64,000 nucleotides of DNA, from contig NZ_JAUTAU010000001.1 of assembly GCF_030818775.1 (NCBI RefSeq), forward strand, positions 3,414,001-3,478,000, read 5' to 3'. Positions within the stretch are counted from its first letter, which is position 1, and every line of letters starts with the position of its first letter. The notes beneath the pieces are model-generated. The model was not told the DNA's origin and made no database searches. It saw only the letters and a program-made list of their open reading frames with translations. Shown one piece after another: positions 34,175-42,599 of this stretch. Both the position numbers and the translations under genes were made by a program. Origin of the DNA: Bacillus sp. SORGH_AS_0510 (GTDB lineage: Bacteria > Bacillota > Bacilli > Bacillales > Cytobacillaceae).

Positions 34175-34759
34175 CTACTTTGAATTCTTTAGGACGTGAC
34201 TGTTTTTCGCAAAATAATCCCAGCCAGACCAAATGGTAAAAATAAGTGCTACCCATAAAGAGACCACATCAAATCTAAATGAGACCATTGTAAAAATAGT
34301 ATTATGTAAAAGAATCGTTGAAATGGCGATGATTTGTGCCCATGTTTTAATTTTACCCAGCATATTCGCTGCCACTACTTCACCTTCACCTGCTAATAGT
34401 AGACGAAGACCAGTTACTGCAAATTCTCTACTGATAATGATGATAACAATCCAAGAAGGTGCATACACACCATTCAGTTCAACAAGTACAATGAGAGCAG
34501 CTGAGACTAGTAATTTATCAGCTAATGGGTCAAGAAATTTCCCCATGTTTGTTACCATGTTATATTTACGGGCATAATAGCCATCCACCCAATCGGTCGT
34601 AGAAGCAAGAATGAAGATTAGTGCTCCTACAAAATGTGTTACTGGCATTTCTGCTCCGAATAAACTCATGTGACCCCAGTCAAAAGGCGCAAGCATAATA
34701 ATCAAGAATAAAGGAATTAATAATATTCTCGATATTGTAATTCTGTTTGGAATGTTCAT
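34175..34759 (-). CDS. pgsA: CDP-diacylglycerol-glycerol-3-phosphate 3-phosphatidyltransferase
   Basis: A 194-residue integral membrane enzyme making phosphatidylglycerophosphate, the committed step to phosphatidylglycerol. The CDP-alcohol phosphotransferase motif D-G-x2-A-R-x8-G-x3-D-x3-D is visible (DWVDGYYARKYNM, then GKFLDPLADK). It is surrounded by six hydrophobic segments. The ATG at 34759 (MNIPNRITISR) follows GGAGG; the ATG five codons earlier lacks spacing. It lies between rodZ and cinA, as in B. subtilis. Confidence 0.96.
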   Translation of the reverse strand: MNIPNRITISRILLIPLFLIIMLAPFDWGHMSLFGAEMPVTHFVGALIFILASTTDWVDGYYARKYNMVTNMGKFLDPLADKLLVSAALIVLVELNGVYAPSWIVIIIISREFAVTGLRLLLAGEGEVVAANMLGKIKTWAQIIAISTILLHNTIFTMVSFRFDVVSLWVALIFTIWSGWDYFAKNSHVLKNSK

Positions 34760-34809
34760 AATTTTCCTCCGCATAGTTATTGAAAGAGAAAATAGTCATC
34801 AATTGATGA

Positions 34810-35715
34810 CTATTCGCTTTTCAGAACATATTGTATCTTGATGTTCTGAACATTTGCTGTCGCTGGAATGGCGTATTCAAGCTTTTGGTCATTCACATAA
34901 ATCTCCGTATTAGCCGCATTACCAACTCTAATGACCGCCATACTTTCTGCTGATAAATCTACTGTTTGTTCTGAAGAACCATTAGTTGTCGATAGCGTAC
35001 CCGAGAAAAATGATTTCTGTTTCCCGTTTTTCACACTAACCCAGGCAGCTCCACCTTTAGCAACCAACTTCACGACAAATTTATCCGCATTTTTCAACTC
35101 ATAAGTTGAATCATGACCAGCACTTTGTAAGACTTTTAATTCTTGGGAAGGTGTTTCTACTTCAGGTGCTTTTTCTTCCTCTTCCTTTTTAGTAGTCGAT
35201 TCTTCCTGTTTCGCCTTCTCATCTTTCTTCTCGTCTTCTTTTGCTTTTTCGAGATTCTCAGACTTTACGTATTTAATTTGCTCATTATCTCTACTAAGTG
35301 ATTCATTTGAATCATTTTTAGCATGGTTAGATACCAACACATAAATGAGGCTGGCCAGCCCTATAACAAAAACCCCAATAAGAATTTTAGGAAGCAAATT
35401 CAAAATCTTTGAATTTCCATCATTAAGCGTTTTATGGGTCTTTACCCGCGACAATTGTTGAGGTAAATCGTCGTTGTATGAAGCTGGAATTTCATTCTTA
35501 TATGTCTCAAATATTTCATCAGGATTGAGACCAAGCGCTTCGGAATATTGCTTAATAAATGCACGGACATAAAAATTCCCGGGCATGCTAGCATAATTTC
35601 CTTCTTCTATACCAATTAAATAACGCTTTTGAATTTTTGTCATGGATTGTAAATCATCCAAGCTTAATCCTTTGGCTAATCGAGCTTCTTTTAGTCGATT
35701 CCCTAGTTCAGTCAA
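34810..35715 (-). CDS. rodZ: RodZ-like cytoskeletal/cell-shape protein (YmfM)
   Basis: A 301-residue bitopic membrane protein. It has an N-terminal helix-turn-helix domain (GNRLKEARLAKGLSLDDLQSMTKIQKRYL), which binds MreB in homologues, and a single transmembrane segment (ILIGVFVIGLASLIYVLVS). A long Lys/Glu-rich linker (EKAKEDEKKDEKAKQEESTT) leads to a C-terminal extracellular beta domain (DUF4115-like; VKLVAKGGAAWVSVKNGKQK). The start is TTG at 35715, supported by GGAAGGTG upstream. It follows ymfK by 21 bases and precedes pgsA. Confidence 0.93.
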   Translation of the reverse strand: MTELGNRLKEARLAKGLSLDDLQSMTKIQKRYLIGIEEGNYASMPGNFYVRAFIKQYSEALGLNPDEIFETYKNEIPASYNDDLPQQLSRVKTHKTLNDGNSKILNLLPKILIGVFVIGLASLIYVLVSNHAKNDSNESLSRDNEQIKYVKSENLEKAKEDEKKDEKAKQEESTTKKEEEEKAPEVETPSQELKVLQSAGHDSTYELKNADKFVVKLVAKGGAAWVSVKNGKQKSFFSGTLSTTNGSSEQTVDLSAESMAVIRVGNAANTEIYVNDQKLEYAIPATANVQNIKIQYVLKSE

Positions 35716-35736
35716 CTCATAACACCTTCCAATTTA

Positions 35737-36525
35737 CTAAAAATCAAAATCTCCAAAATCAGATCCGGAGAACATATTGTGTTGGTCAACAACGTCGTAT
35801 GTAATCTCTTCTTCTGCATCATTTCTAAGTTCGATGATATAATCAAAATCATCAAGCGTATACTCAGAATTCTGGACGAAAATATCCGGATGCTCAATCA
35901 CTTTTACAGAAGGCAAGCGCATGATTTCACGGACAAGCTGCCAGTGACGTTCATTTGCTCGTCTAGTTGAAACAATTCCATCAAGAATGAATAAATTGTT
36001 TTCATTGTATTCATCCTCAATAAGCTGGTTTCGGATCGTTTGTTTTAAAAGAGTAGATGAGACAAATAACCAGCGTTTATTTGCACAAACACTTGCTGCT
36101 ACAAGTGACTCTGTTTTTCCCACTCGCGGCATACCCCTAATTCCAATCAACTTGTGTCCTTCCTGCTTAAACAATTCTGCCATAAAATCAACTAATAATC
36201 CAAGCTCATCTCTTACAAAGCGGAAGGTTTTTTTATCGTCTGCGTCTCTTTGAATATAACGACCATGTCGGACGGCTAATCGGTCTCTAAGTTTTGGTTC
36301 TCTTAGTTTTATCACTTTTATTGTGTCCATTGTATGTAAAATTGACTCAAGTCGTTTAATTTGGTCATCATCTTTTGCAAGAATAAGGAGGCCTCGTCTC
36401 CCTTCATCCACGCCATTAATAGTTACGATATTAATTGCAAGCATTCCCAGTAAAGATGAGATATCCCCCAAAAGGCCAGGGCGGTTTTTTTGAATCTCAT
36501 ATTCTAAATACCATTCTTTTTTCAT
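35737..36525 (-). CDS. ymfK: YmfK family protein (DUF3388), ACT-like domain plus P-loop
   Basis: A 262-residue conserved Bacillus protein of unknown function. The N-terminal about 75 residues look like an ACT-type ligand-binding fold (EYEIQKNRPGLLGDISSLLG...INGVDEGRRGLLI). The rest resembles a compact P-loop ATPase with GIRGMPRVGKTES as Walker A and LFILDGIVSTRRAN as a possible Walker B. The C terminus is acidic (GSDFGDFDF). The ATG at 36525 follows GGGGG. It sits between ymfJ and rodZ, as in B. subtilis. Confidence 0.88.
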   Translation of the reverse strand: MKKEWYLEYEIQKNRPGLLGDISSLLGMLAINIVTINGVDEGRRGLLILAKDDDQIKRLESILHTMDTIKVIKLREPKLRDRLAVRHGRYIQRDADDKKTFRFVRDELGLLVDFMAELFKQEGHKLIGIRGMPRVGKTESLVAASVCANKRWLFVSSTLLKQTIRNQLIEDEYNENNLFILDGIVSTRRANERHWQLVREIMRLPSVKVIEHPDIFVQNSEYTLDDFDYIIELRNDAEEEITYDVVDQHNMFSGSDFGDFDF

Positions 36526-36674
36526 AATAAAAAACCCCCTAATAAGAAGTTTCGACATTTTTTTCACAACTAATCATCTACACCTTATAATAAATGATTT
36601 TGAGTGAAGATGAAAGAAAAAACAAAGATAATGCCCTTTTTATATGTATTAGTGGAAAAATTTTAATTTCAACA

Positions 36675-36703
36675 AAAAAAGAGAGGAGTACTCTCCTCTC
36701 TTC
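36675..36703 (-). terminator. Terminator after ymfJ
   Basis: AGAGAGGAG pairs with CTCCTCTCT around a short loop, flanked by an A run that becomes TTTTTTTG on the minus strand. It starts within the ymfJ stop codon. Confidence 0.75.
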
Positions 36704-36960
36704 TAACGGCTACCGTTATTTTGAACAAGCTTTACCATCATATTAGCTATTGCCTGTTGCTCATCTTTGTCAGCAACTGACCATAAGTCAGCAAGCATTT
36801 TTTCTTGCTCATTTTTCGGTTCCACTTGCTTTGATAAATAATCACCAATTTGGAACGCTAAATTACTGACTGCTCCTTCACTCATACCTTCATTTTGTGC
36901 ATGATGAAGACGATCAGCTAAAAAGTCTTCCCACTGTTTCCAGTTATCTAATACTGACAT
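36703..36960 (-). CDS. ymfJ: YmfJ (DUF3243 family) small protein
   Basis: An 85-residue helical protein (MSVLDNWKQWEDFLADRLHH, then AQNEGMSEGAVSNLAFQIGD) matching the conserved DUF3243 family of Bacillaceae. Its function is unknown. The ATG follows an AGGAGG-type site. It keeps the ymfI-ymfJ-ymfK order. Confidence 0.93.
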   Translation of the reverse strand: MSVLDNWKQWEDFLADRLHHAQNEGMSEGAVSNLAFQIGDYLSKQVEPKNEQEKMLADLWSVADKDEQQAIANMMVKLVQNNGSR

Positions 36961-37040
36961 GACATATACCTCCTTATTAATAGTACAAGGTTATTTTGCG
37001 AAAAAGAGGTGTGTCCTATACATGAATAACTTGTGAATTT

Positions 37041-37763
37041 TTATGTGTACCAGCCGCCATTAACAGAAAGTATTTGCCCCGTCATATAGGAGGCATCATT
37101 TGACAACAAAAATGAAACTGTCCCTGCTATTTCTTCCGGGAGTCCCAACCTCCCCATGGGGATTTCCTGACATAACTGCATTATTTCTTCCTCATCGAAT
37201 TCTTCCATCATAGGGGTAGCTACTGCTCCCGGTGCGATAGCGTTCACTCGAATTCCGTTAAGAGCTACCTCTTTACTAAGGGCTTTTACAAAAGCAATTT
37301 GCGCACCTTTTGCTGCTGAGTACGCTACCTCACACGAAGCCCCGGTTTGTCCCCAAATAGATGTAATCATAATGATGTTGCCGGATTCTTGTTGAAAAAA
37401 TTTCGGTAACAGATCCTTAGTTAACATCATCGGATTTAGAACATGTACATTCATTAGTGCTTCTGCCTCTTCTAGTTGCAAATCCATAAGAAGGCCATAA
37501 TGGCTATTCCCACCACAATGAATCATGGCATCTAAAGTAAAGATTTGCGAGGAGATTGTCTTATAACCAGTTGGTTGTGATAAATCAGCTTGAATAGGAA
37601 TATATTCACCGCCAAATGGCTCTAGCTTCTTCAATAGCCCTTGTATCGAATCGGCATTTTGATTGTAATGCAAATACAGGTGATAGCCATCTGCTGCTAA
37701 TTTGCAGGCAACCGCTTGTCCAATTCCTCCGCTTGCTCCCGTTATGAGTGCATATTTTTTCAT
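37041..37763 (-). CDS. ymfI: YmfI, short-chain dehydrogenase/reductase (EF-P 5-aminopentanone reductase type)
   Basis: A 240-residue SDR with the cofactor-binding TGASGGIGQAVACKLAADGY and the catalytic Ser-Tyr-Lys series (ITSIWGQTG... with YSAAKGAQIAFVKALSKEVA), plus NGIRVNAIAPGAV and a closing GQILSVNGGWYT. In B. subtilis YmfI reduces 5-aminopentanone on Lys32 of elongation factor P, completing a modification needed for swarming. The synteny supports the same role here. The ATG at 37763 has a weak AGAGTGA site. The YmfH and YmfF M16 genes lie upstream. Confidence 0.9.
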   Translation of the reverse strand: MKKYALITGASGGIGQAVACKLAADGYHLYLHYNQNADSIQGLLKKLEPFGGEYIPIQADLSQPTGYKTISSQIFTLDAMIHCGGNSHYGLLMDLQLEEAEALMNVHVLNPMMLTKDLLPKFFQQESGNIIMITSIWGQTGASCEVAYSAAKGAQIAFVKALSKEVALNGIRVNAIAPGAVATPMMEEFDEEEIMQLCQEIPMGRLGLPEEIAGTVSFLLSNDASYMTGQILSVNGGWYT

Positions 37764-37832
37764 TTCAAATCACTCTCTCTTTTAGATAAACAATAAACAC
37801 GGAAAAAGCGCCGGGTAAGCGACGCTCCTTCC

Positions 37833-39125
37833 TTATTTTTTCTTTGGAATTACTTGGCAAACTGAGAATCTTTCTTCTGAGATGACCTCATTTGCTAATG
37901 ATTGGACATCCTGCAATGTAATCTTTTCCAGTGTTGGAACAACATCAAATAAATTCATTTCGTTAAATGCATATCTGGTAAATTGGTTGGCAATATACTC
38001 TGGTGAATTTACTGCACGCAAGAATGAACCAATTTTTTTCTTCTTTGCTCTTTCTAATTGCTCCTCCGTCAATGTGCTGTTCTGCTTTGCGTCTAGAAGC
38101 ATTTTTTGAAGCTTTTCAGCCAATTGGTCGGGCTCAGTCGTATCTCCACCCACCATAGCAAAACCAAAACCTTGTTCTTGAGTGTAATCGAAGGAAAAGG
38201 TCTCATCAATTAATCCCTCGCTGTATAGCTGATTATAATTCTCTGAGCTTTTTCCAAACAACAAATCCAGCAGTACATTCATCGTCAATTCATTCTTCAG
38301 CATTTCCTCTCCCGATTGGTCAACATGGAGTGCCTTAATACCAACTAATGATTTTGACGTTTGAACGTTCATCTCAAGGACTTGTTTCTTTTCAGCGGCT
38401 TCTACAGGTTCGTCCTCAAATTTACGTTTTATTTCTGGCTGTTCTTTATAATCTTTTTTCCCTTGGTTTTCCCGTACTTGATTCATAATTTTTTCAGGAT
38501 CCACCGGTCCAACAATAAACAATAGCATATTACTTGGATGATAAAACGTATTATAACACTCGTATAACCAATCTTTTGTTATATGAGAAATCGATTCGAT
38601 TGTTCCCGCAATATCAATTTTTACCGGATGATTTTTATAAAGGTTTTGAATTAATCCAAAATATAGCCGCCAATCCGGATTATCATCGTACATCGTAATT
38701 TCTTGCCCAATAATTCCTTTTTCTTTTTCAACCGTTTTCTCGGAAAAATATGGTTCCTGCACAAAATCAATCAGTGTCTCTAGATTCTTTTCAACATCCG
38801 AAGTACTAGAAAATAAATAAGCAGTTCTAGTAAAAGAAGTAAACGCATTGGCCGAAGCACCTTGACGACTAAATTGCTGAAACACATCTCCATCTTCTTT
38901 TTCAAAAAGCTTATGCTCTAAAAAATGCGCGATTCCATCTGGTACTTTTACGTATTCATCTTTTCCTAATGGAATAAAGGTATTATCAACTGAACCATAT
39001 TTGGTCGTAAAAGTGGCGTACGTTTTATTAAAGCCCTTCTTCGGTAATATATAGACGTTTAAGCCATTAGACATCTTTTCATGGTACAGTTCTTCCTGAA
39101 GCTGGTCAAAATTAATCTTCTCCAT
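37833..39125 (-). CDS. ymfH: YmfH, M16-family zinc peptidase
   Basis: A 430-residue M16B peptidase with the inverted zinc motif HFLEH (GIAHFLEHKLFEKEDGD) and the downstream glutamate in EKEKGIIGQEITMYDD, so it should be catalytically competent. Its ATG overlaps the ymfF stop by one base (TAATG). This suggests that active YmfH and inactive YmfF form the usual heterodimer of this family. Peptide substrates in Bacillus are not established; related pairs process peptides during antibiotic or signal maturation. Confidence 0.92.
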   Translation of the reverse strand: MEKINFDQLQEELYHEKMSNGLNVYILPKKGFNKTYATFTTKYGSVDNTFIPLGKDEYVKVPDGIAHFLEHKLFEKEDGDVFQQFSRQGASANAFTSFTRTAYLFSSTSDVEKNLETLIDFVQEPYFSEKTVEKEKGIIGQEITMYDDNPDWRLYFGLIQNLYKNHPVKIDIAGTIESISHITKDWLYECYNTFYHPSNMLLFIVGPVDPEKIMNQVRENQGKKDYKEQPEIKRKFEDEPVEAAEKKQVLEMNVQTSKSLVGIKALHVDQSGEEMLKNELTMNVLLDLLFGKSSENYNQLYSEGLIDETFSFDYTQEQGFGFAMVGGDTTEPDQLAEKLQKMLLDAKQNSTLTEEQLERAKKKKIGSFLRAVNSPEYIANQFTRYAFNEMNLFDVVPTLEKITLQDVQSLANEVISEERFSVCQVIPKKK

Positions 39126-40405
39126 TATTTGCCCGCCTCCATTCCGGTTAAGAAATAAATGGTATCTAGATCGATTTTTTGGGCAACCGCAATTATTTCT
39201 TCTTTTGTTGTTTTTTCCATTGCATTCATCCAGGTATCCAATGGAATTTCAGTATGTGCCACAACGTTATGGTAAAGAATTTCCGTAAGTCCCCTGGATG
39301 TATCAATTGTTTCAAGAATCTGATTTTTTATTACTGCTTTTGTTTGTTCTAATTCTTGGTCAGTAAAATCTCCTTTTTTCATTGCTTCCATTTGTTCGTT
39401 GATAATTCCTACTGCTTGATCAAAATTTTTCAAATCAATTCCTGACATGACCATCATTAGCCCTTTGTGGCTTTCTAAACGGCTGGCAGCGTAGTAAGCC
39501 AGACTTGCCTTTTCACGCACATTAATGAATAGTTTTGAGTGCGAAAATCCCCCGAAAATTCCATTAAACACTTGAAGAGCAAAATAATCAGGATCACCGT
39601 ATACAATATTTGTGCGATATCCGATATTGAGTTTACCTTGTTTAACATCCTGCTGTTCTTTTACCTCATTGACCTCAGAGCGTTTGTTCACCTTTTGTTG
39701 CTCTACTGTTTTGGGTGTACGGCTTTCGAATTGAAGTAAATCAGATGCAAGCTTCTTGACGTCGTCTTCCGTTACGTCACCAATCACGTACAAATCCATT
39801 TCATCCTCTAAGAAGGCCCTTTGGAAGTAGTCAAAAAGGTTCTGGGGTGTTATGGCATCAACTTCGGCAGCATCACCATTTACTTCTAAGGCATAGGGCT
39901 CATCTTTACACATTTCTTGTAATAGCCGAACATTGGAATAGCGCATTTTATCATCAAATACAGATTGAATTCGCTGCTTGAGGGCTCGCTTTTCCTTTTC
40001 TACGGTTTCTTTATCAAAAGCATGTCCAGAAACGTTTGGATTGGTTAAGATTTCTGCTAATAATTCAAAACCTTTCTTTAATAACGGGCTCGAATCACTT
40101 AGAAATTTTTCATTCGCAATCTCAAGGGAAAAACTTATGACATGATATTCACCTTTTTTTGATAAATCCACAAATAGAGTAGCTCCATATAGTTCATCTA
40201 GGTAAGAACGAAGTGCAGTGGTAGAAGCGTATTTAGCTGAACTACTTTGTAATACTTGTGGAAGAAGTGCTCTTTTCGTTACATCTTCCTTTGTTAATGG
40301 TGCTTTCATCTTCCACACAAAGGTATTCGTTTTATATTTTTCAGTCTGAATGACATGAAGTTTATACCCTTGCATTTCTGTAATTTTTTCTGCAGTAGCG
40401 TCCAT
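39125..40405 (-). CDS. ymfF: YmfF, M16-family peptidase-like protein lacking the zinc motif
   Basis: A 426-residue M16B-fold protein, equal in length to the B. subtilis homologue. The HxxEH zinc motif is absent from the N-terminal half (the region reads TKRALLPQVLQSSSAKYAST), so it is presumably the non-catalytic partner of YmfH. The C-terminal half has the family's FGGFSHSKLFINVREKASLAYYA substrate-binding block. I start at the ATG at 40405, six bases after GGAGG. The frame extends 16 codons upstream without support. Confidence 0.9.
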   Translation of the reverse strand: MDATAEKITEMQGYKLHVIQTEKYKTNTFVWKMKAPLTKEDVTKRALLPQVLQSSSAKYASTTALRSYLDELYGATLFVDLSKKGEYHVISFSLEIANEKFLSDSSPLLKKGFELLAEILTNPNVSGHAFDKETVEKEKRALKQRIQSVFDDKMRYSNVRLLQEMCKDEPYALEVNGDAAEVDAITPQNLFDYFQRAFLEDEMDLYVIGDVTEDDVKKLASDLLQFESRTPKTVEQQKVNKRSEVNEVKEQQDVKQGKLNIGYRTNIVYGDPDYFALQVFNGIFGGFSHSKLFINVREKASLAYYAASRLESHKGLMMVMSGIDLKNFDQAVGIINEQMEAMKKGDFTDQELEQTKAVIKNQILETIDTSRGLTEILYHNVVAHTEIPLDTWMNAMEKTTKEEIIAVAQKIDLDTIYFLTGMEAGK

Positions 40406-40548
40406 TTTCATCCTCCTTATAGTAAAGGGTCTTCTATAACAATATGTAAACATTTTTCTTTATATCTTTTCCTTTGTAATAAAACCTATACTTATTACTA
40501 TAATTTGACAAGCTTGTTTTATACAAGTAAATCGGACTATTGCAAGAA

Positions 40549-40582
40549 AAAAAGAACTCCCAGTTAAACTGAGAGTTCTTTA
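40549..40582 (-). terminator. Terminator after the ABC transporter operon
   Basis: AAAGAACTCCCAGTT pairs with ACTGAGAGTTCTTT with one mismatch. On the minus strand TTTTTTTC follows. It closes the nup-type operon. Confidence 0.82.
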
Positions 40583-40591
40583 TATGTCTTA

Positions 40592-41551
40592 TTAACGGCT
40601 TCCTTTGATGTAGTGTGTACCAACTGCTTTTGGTGCATCGGCACGACCGATGAATCCAGTTAGAGCTAAGATAGTTAATACATATGGTGCAATTAACAGG
40701 TAGACGCTTGGAATATCCTTTAAGAATGGTAAGCTTGATCCAATAATACTGATACTTTGAGCAAAACCAAAGAAGATTGCAGCTCCAAGTGCACCTAGTG
40801 GATGCCACTTACCAAAGATCATTGCTGCTAACGCCATGAAACCTTGACCACTAATTGTTGAATGGCTGAAGTTGTTGGCGATAGATTGAGCATATACTGC
40901 TCCACCAAGTCCACCAAGCGCTCCAGAAATAATAACACCTAAATAACGCATTTTCGTAACATTAATACCCATTGTGTCAGCCGCCATTGGGTGTTCACCA
41001 ACTGAACGTAAACGAAGACCAAATGGTGTTTTAAATACGATATACCAAACAATGATCGCAACGATAATTGCTAGGAAAGATGTCCAATAGGTGTCCTGGA
41101 AAAAGATTTTTCCAATTACAGGAATATCTTTTAATACAGGAATATCTATTTTATGAAAGTTCTTAGTGATAATACCTGTTTCACCTTTATCAAAGATCAA
41201 TTTTACAAGGAACAGTGTAACTCCCGTTGCTAATAAGTTAATTGCAACACCAGATACTGTATGGTCTGCACGGAAAGTAATAGATGCAACCGCGTGTAAT
41301 AGTGAGAATACCGCGCCAGCAGCCATAGCCACTAACAAAGCAACCCAAGGTGTAGCATTGCCTAGAGTATCATATACAGATAGGTTGAAGACGATTGATG
41401 AAAACGCCCCAATTACCATTAAACCTTCTAGTCCAATATTTACTACCCCGGAACGTTCCGAGAAAATACCGCCTAAAGCAGTGAAGACAAGTGGAGCCGC
41501 CCATAATAGCGTGGAAGGAACAACAATCATTAAGATTTCCATTAAACTCAA
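40592..41551 (-). CDS. nupQ: Nucleoside-type ABC transporter permease (NupQ/YufQ-like)
   Basis: A 319-residue BPD_transp_2 family permease with eight to ten hydrophobic helices. It shows GGIFSERSGVVNIGLEGLMVIGA near the N terminus and the conserved cytoplasmic-loop motif RLRSVGEHPMAADTMGINV. It pairs with the NupP-like permease to form the channel of a BMP/PnrA-dependent importer, probably of nucleosides. The TTG start at 41551 follows AGGAGGTG and is one base from the nupP stop. It is the last gene of the operon. Confidence 0.9.
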   Translation of the reverse strand: MSLMEILMIVVPSTLLWAAPLVFTALGGIFSERSGVVNIGLEGLMVIGAFSSIVFNLSVYDTLGNATPWVALLVAMAAGAVFSLLHAVASITFRADHTVSGVAINLLATGVTLFLVKLIFDKGETGIITKNFHKIDIPVLKDIPVIGKIFFQDTYWTSFLAIIVAIIVWYIVFKTPFGLRLRSVGEHPMAADTMGINVTKMRYLGVIISGALGGLGGAVYAQSIANNFSHSTISGQGFMALAAMIFGKWHPLGALGAAIFFGFAQSISIIGSSLPFLKDIPSVYLLIAPYVLTILALTGFIGRADAPKAVGTHYIKGSR

Positions 41552-41552
41552 C

Positions 41553-42599
41553 TTACTTCACCTCCTTCTTACTGATTCTGTCAAGAAATACTCTGATGAT
41601 ATAGCTTGAAGCTACAAAGAATACAATTAAAGCGATAATAATATCAACTAATTCATTTGGAACTCCTGCTTCAAGCGGCATGTTCAATGCTCCTACTTTT
41701 AAGGCACCGAATAGAATCGCAGAGAAGAATACCCCTAATGCTGTGTTTCCACCTAATAGAGCTACGGCAATACCGTCAAAACCTACGCCAGAGAATCCAC
41801 CTTTAACGGCTGCATATTCGAATGTTCCCAGACCTTCCATTGCACCCGCTAAACCTGCAAATGCCCCAGAGATCAACATAGAAAGAATGATATTCTTATT
41901 AACGTTCATACCTGCATACTGTGCAGCATGTTGGTTGAAACCTACTGAACGTAATTCGAATCCTCTTGTAGTTCTCTCTAATAAGAACCACATAACAAAG
42001 CAAGAAAGAATAGCAAGAATAATACCCCAGTGTAAACGTGAATAATCAGTTATGCTCTCTAACCATTCTGAGCGTAATGAAGCTGATTTATGAATAGGAC
42101 CTGTGTTATCACCCTTTTGGGAAATTACGTTACGGATGATATAGTTTGATACGTGTAAAGCAATATAGTTCATCATAATGGTGACAATAACTTCGTGTAC
42201 ACGGAAACGTGCTTTTAATAAACCAGGAATAAATGCCCATAGAGCACCAGCTACGATAGCTGCTAAAATAGCTAATGGTAAGTGAATCACTCGTGGAAGG
42301 TCAAAAGCTACCCCAACCCAAACGGCCGCTAACCAACCAACTAAAAATTGTCCTTCTACCCCAATATTAAATAATCCAACTCGGAAAGCAAATGCAACAG
42401 CTAAACCGGCTAAAATATATGGAGTAAACTGTCTAACGACTTCCCCAAAATAATAAATGTCTCCAAATGCACCATTCCAAAGTGCGATAAACGCTGCAAT
42501 TGGATCGTATCCACTTGCAATCATGATAATGGTTCCGACAAGGATCCCTAATAAGACAGCAATAACTGGTGTTAAAATACTTTTAAAGCGTTTAGACAT
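41553..42599 (-). CDS. nupP: Nucleoside-type ABC transporter permease (NupP/YufP-like)
   Basis: A 348-residue membrane permease of the same family, with an added N-terminal helix (ILTPVIAVLLGILVGTIIMI). It has AFRVGLFNIGVEGQFLVGWLAA, a long periplasmic-side loop, and the coupling motif ELRSVGFNQHAAQYAGMNV. Its start overlaps the end of the ATPase gene by eight bases, so the two are translationally coupled. Together with the ATPase, NupQ and the lipoprotein it makes a complete importer. Confidence 0.9.
   Translation of the reverse strand: MSKRFKSILTPVIAVLLGILVGTIIMIASGYDPIAAFIALWNGAFGDIYYFGEVVRQFTPYILAGLAVAFAFRVGLFNIGVEGQFLVGWLAAVWVGVAFDLPRVIHLPLAILAAIVAGALWAFIPGLLKARFRVHEVIVTIMMNYIALHVSNYIIRNVISQKGDNTGPIHKSASLRSEWLESITDYSRLHWGIILAILSCFVMWFLLERTTRGFELRSVGFNQHAAQYAGMNVNKNIILSMLISGAFAGLAGAMEGLGTFEYAAVKGGFSGVGFDGIAVALLGGNTALGVFFSAILFGALKVGALNMPLEAGVPNELVDIIIALIVFFVASSYIIRVFLDRISKKEVK

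Noticed and set aside
40434-40808. Minus-strand 124-codon frame between ymfF and nupQ
   Set aside because: It overlaps the start of the ymfF leader, the nupQ terminator and the nupQ coding region in another frame. The composition (Cys/Ser/Tyr-rich) is not protein-like.
41166-42045. Long plus-strand frames inside the nupQ and nupP genes
   Set aside because: They are mirror frames of hydrophobic permease genes. The products are Ala/Pro/Thr-rich with no ribosome binding sites.
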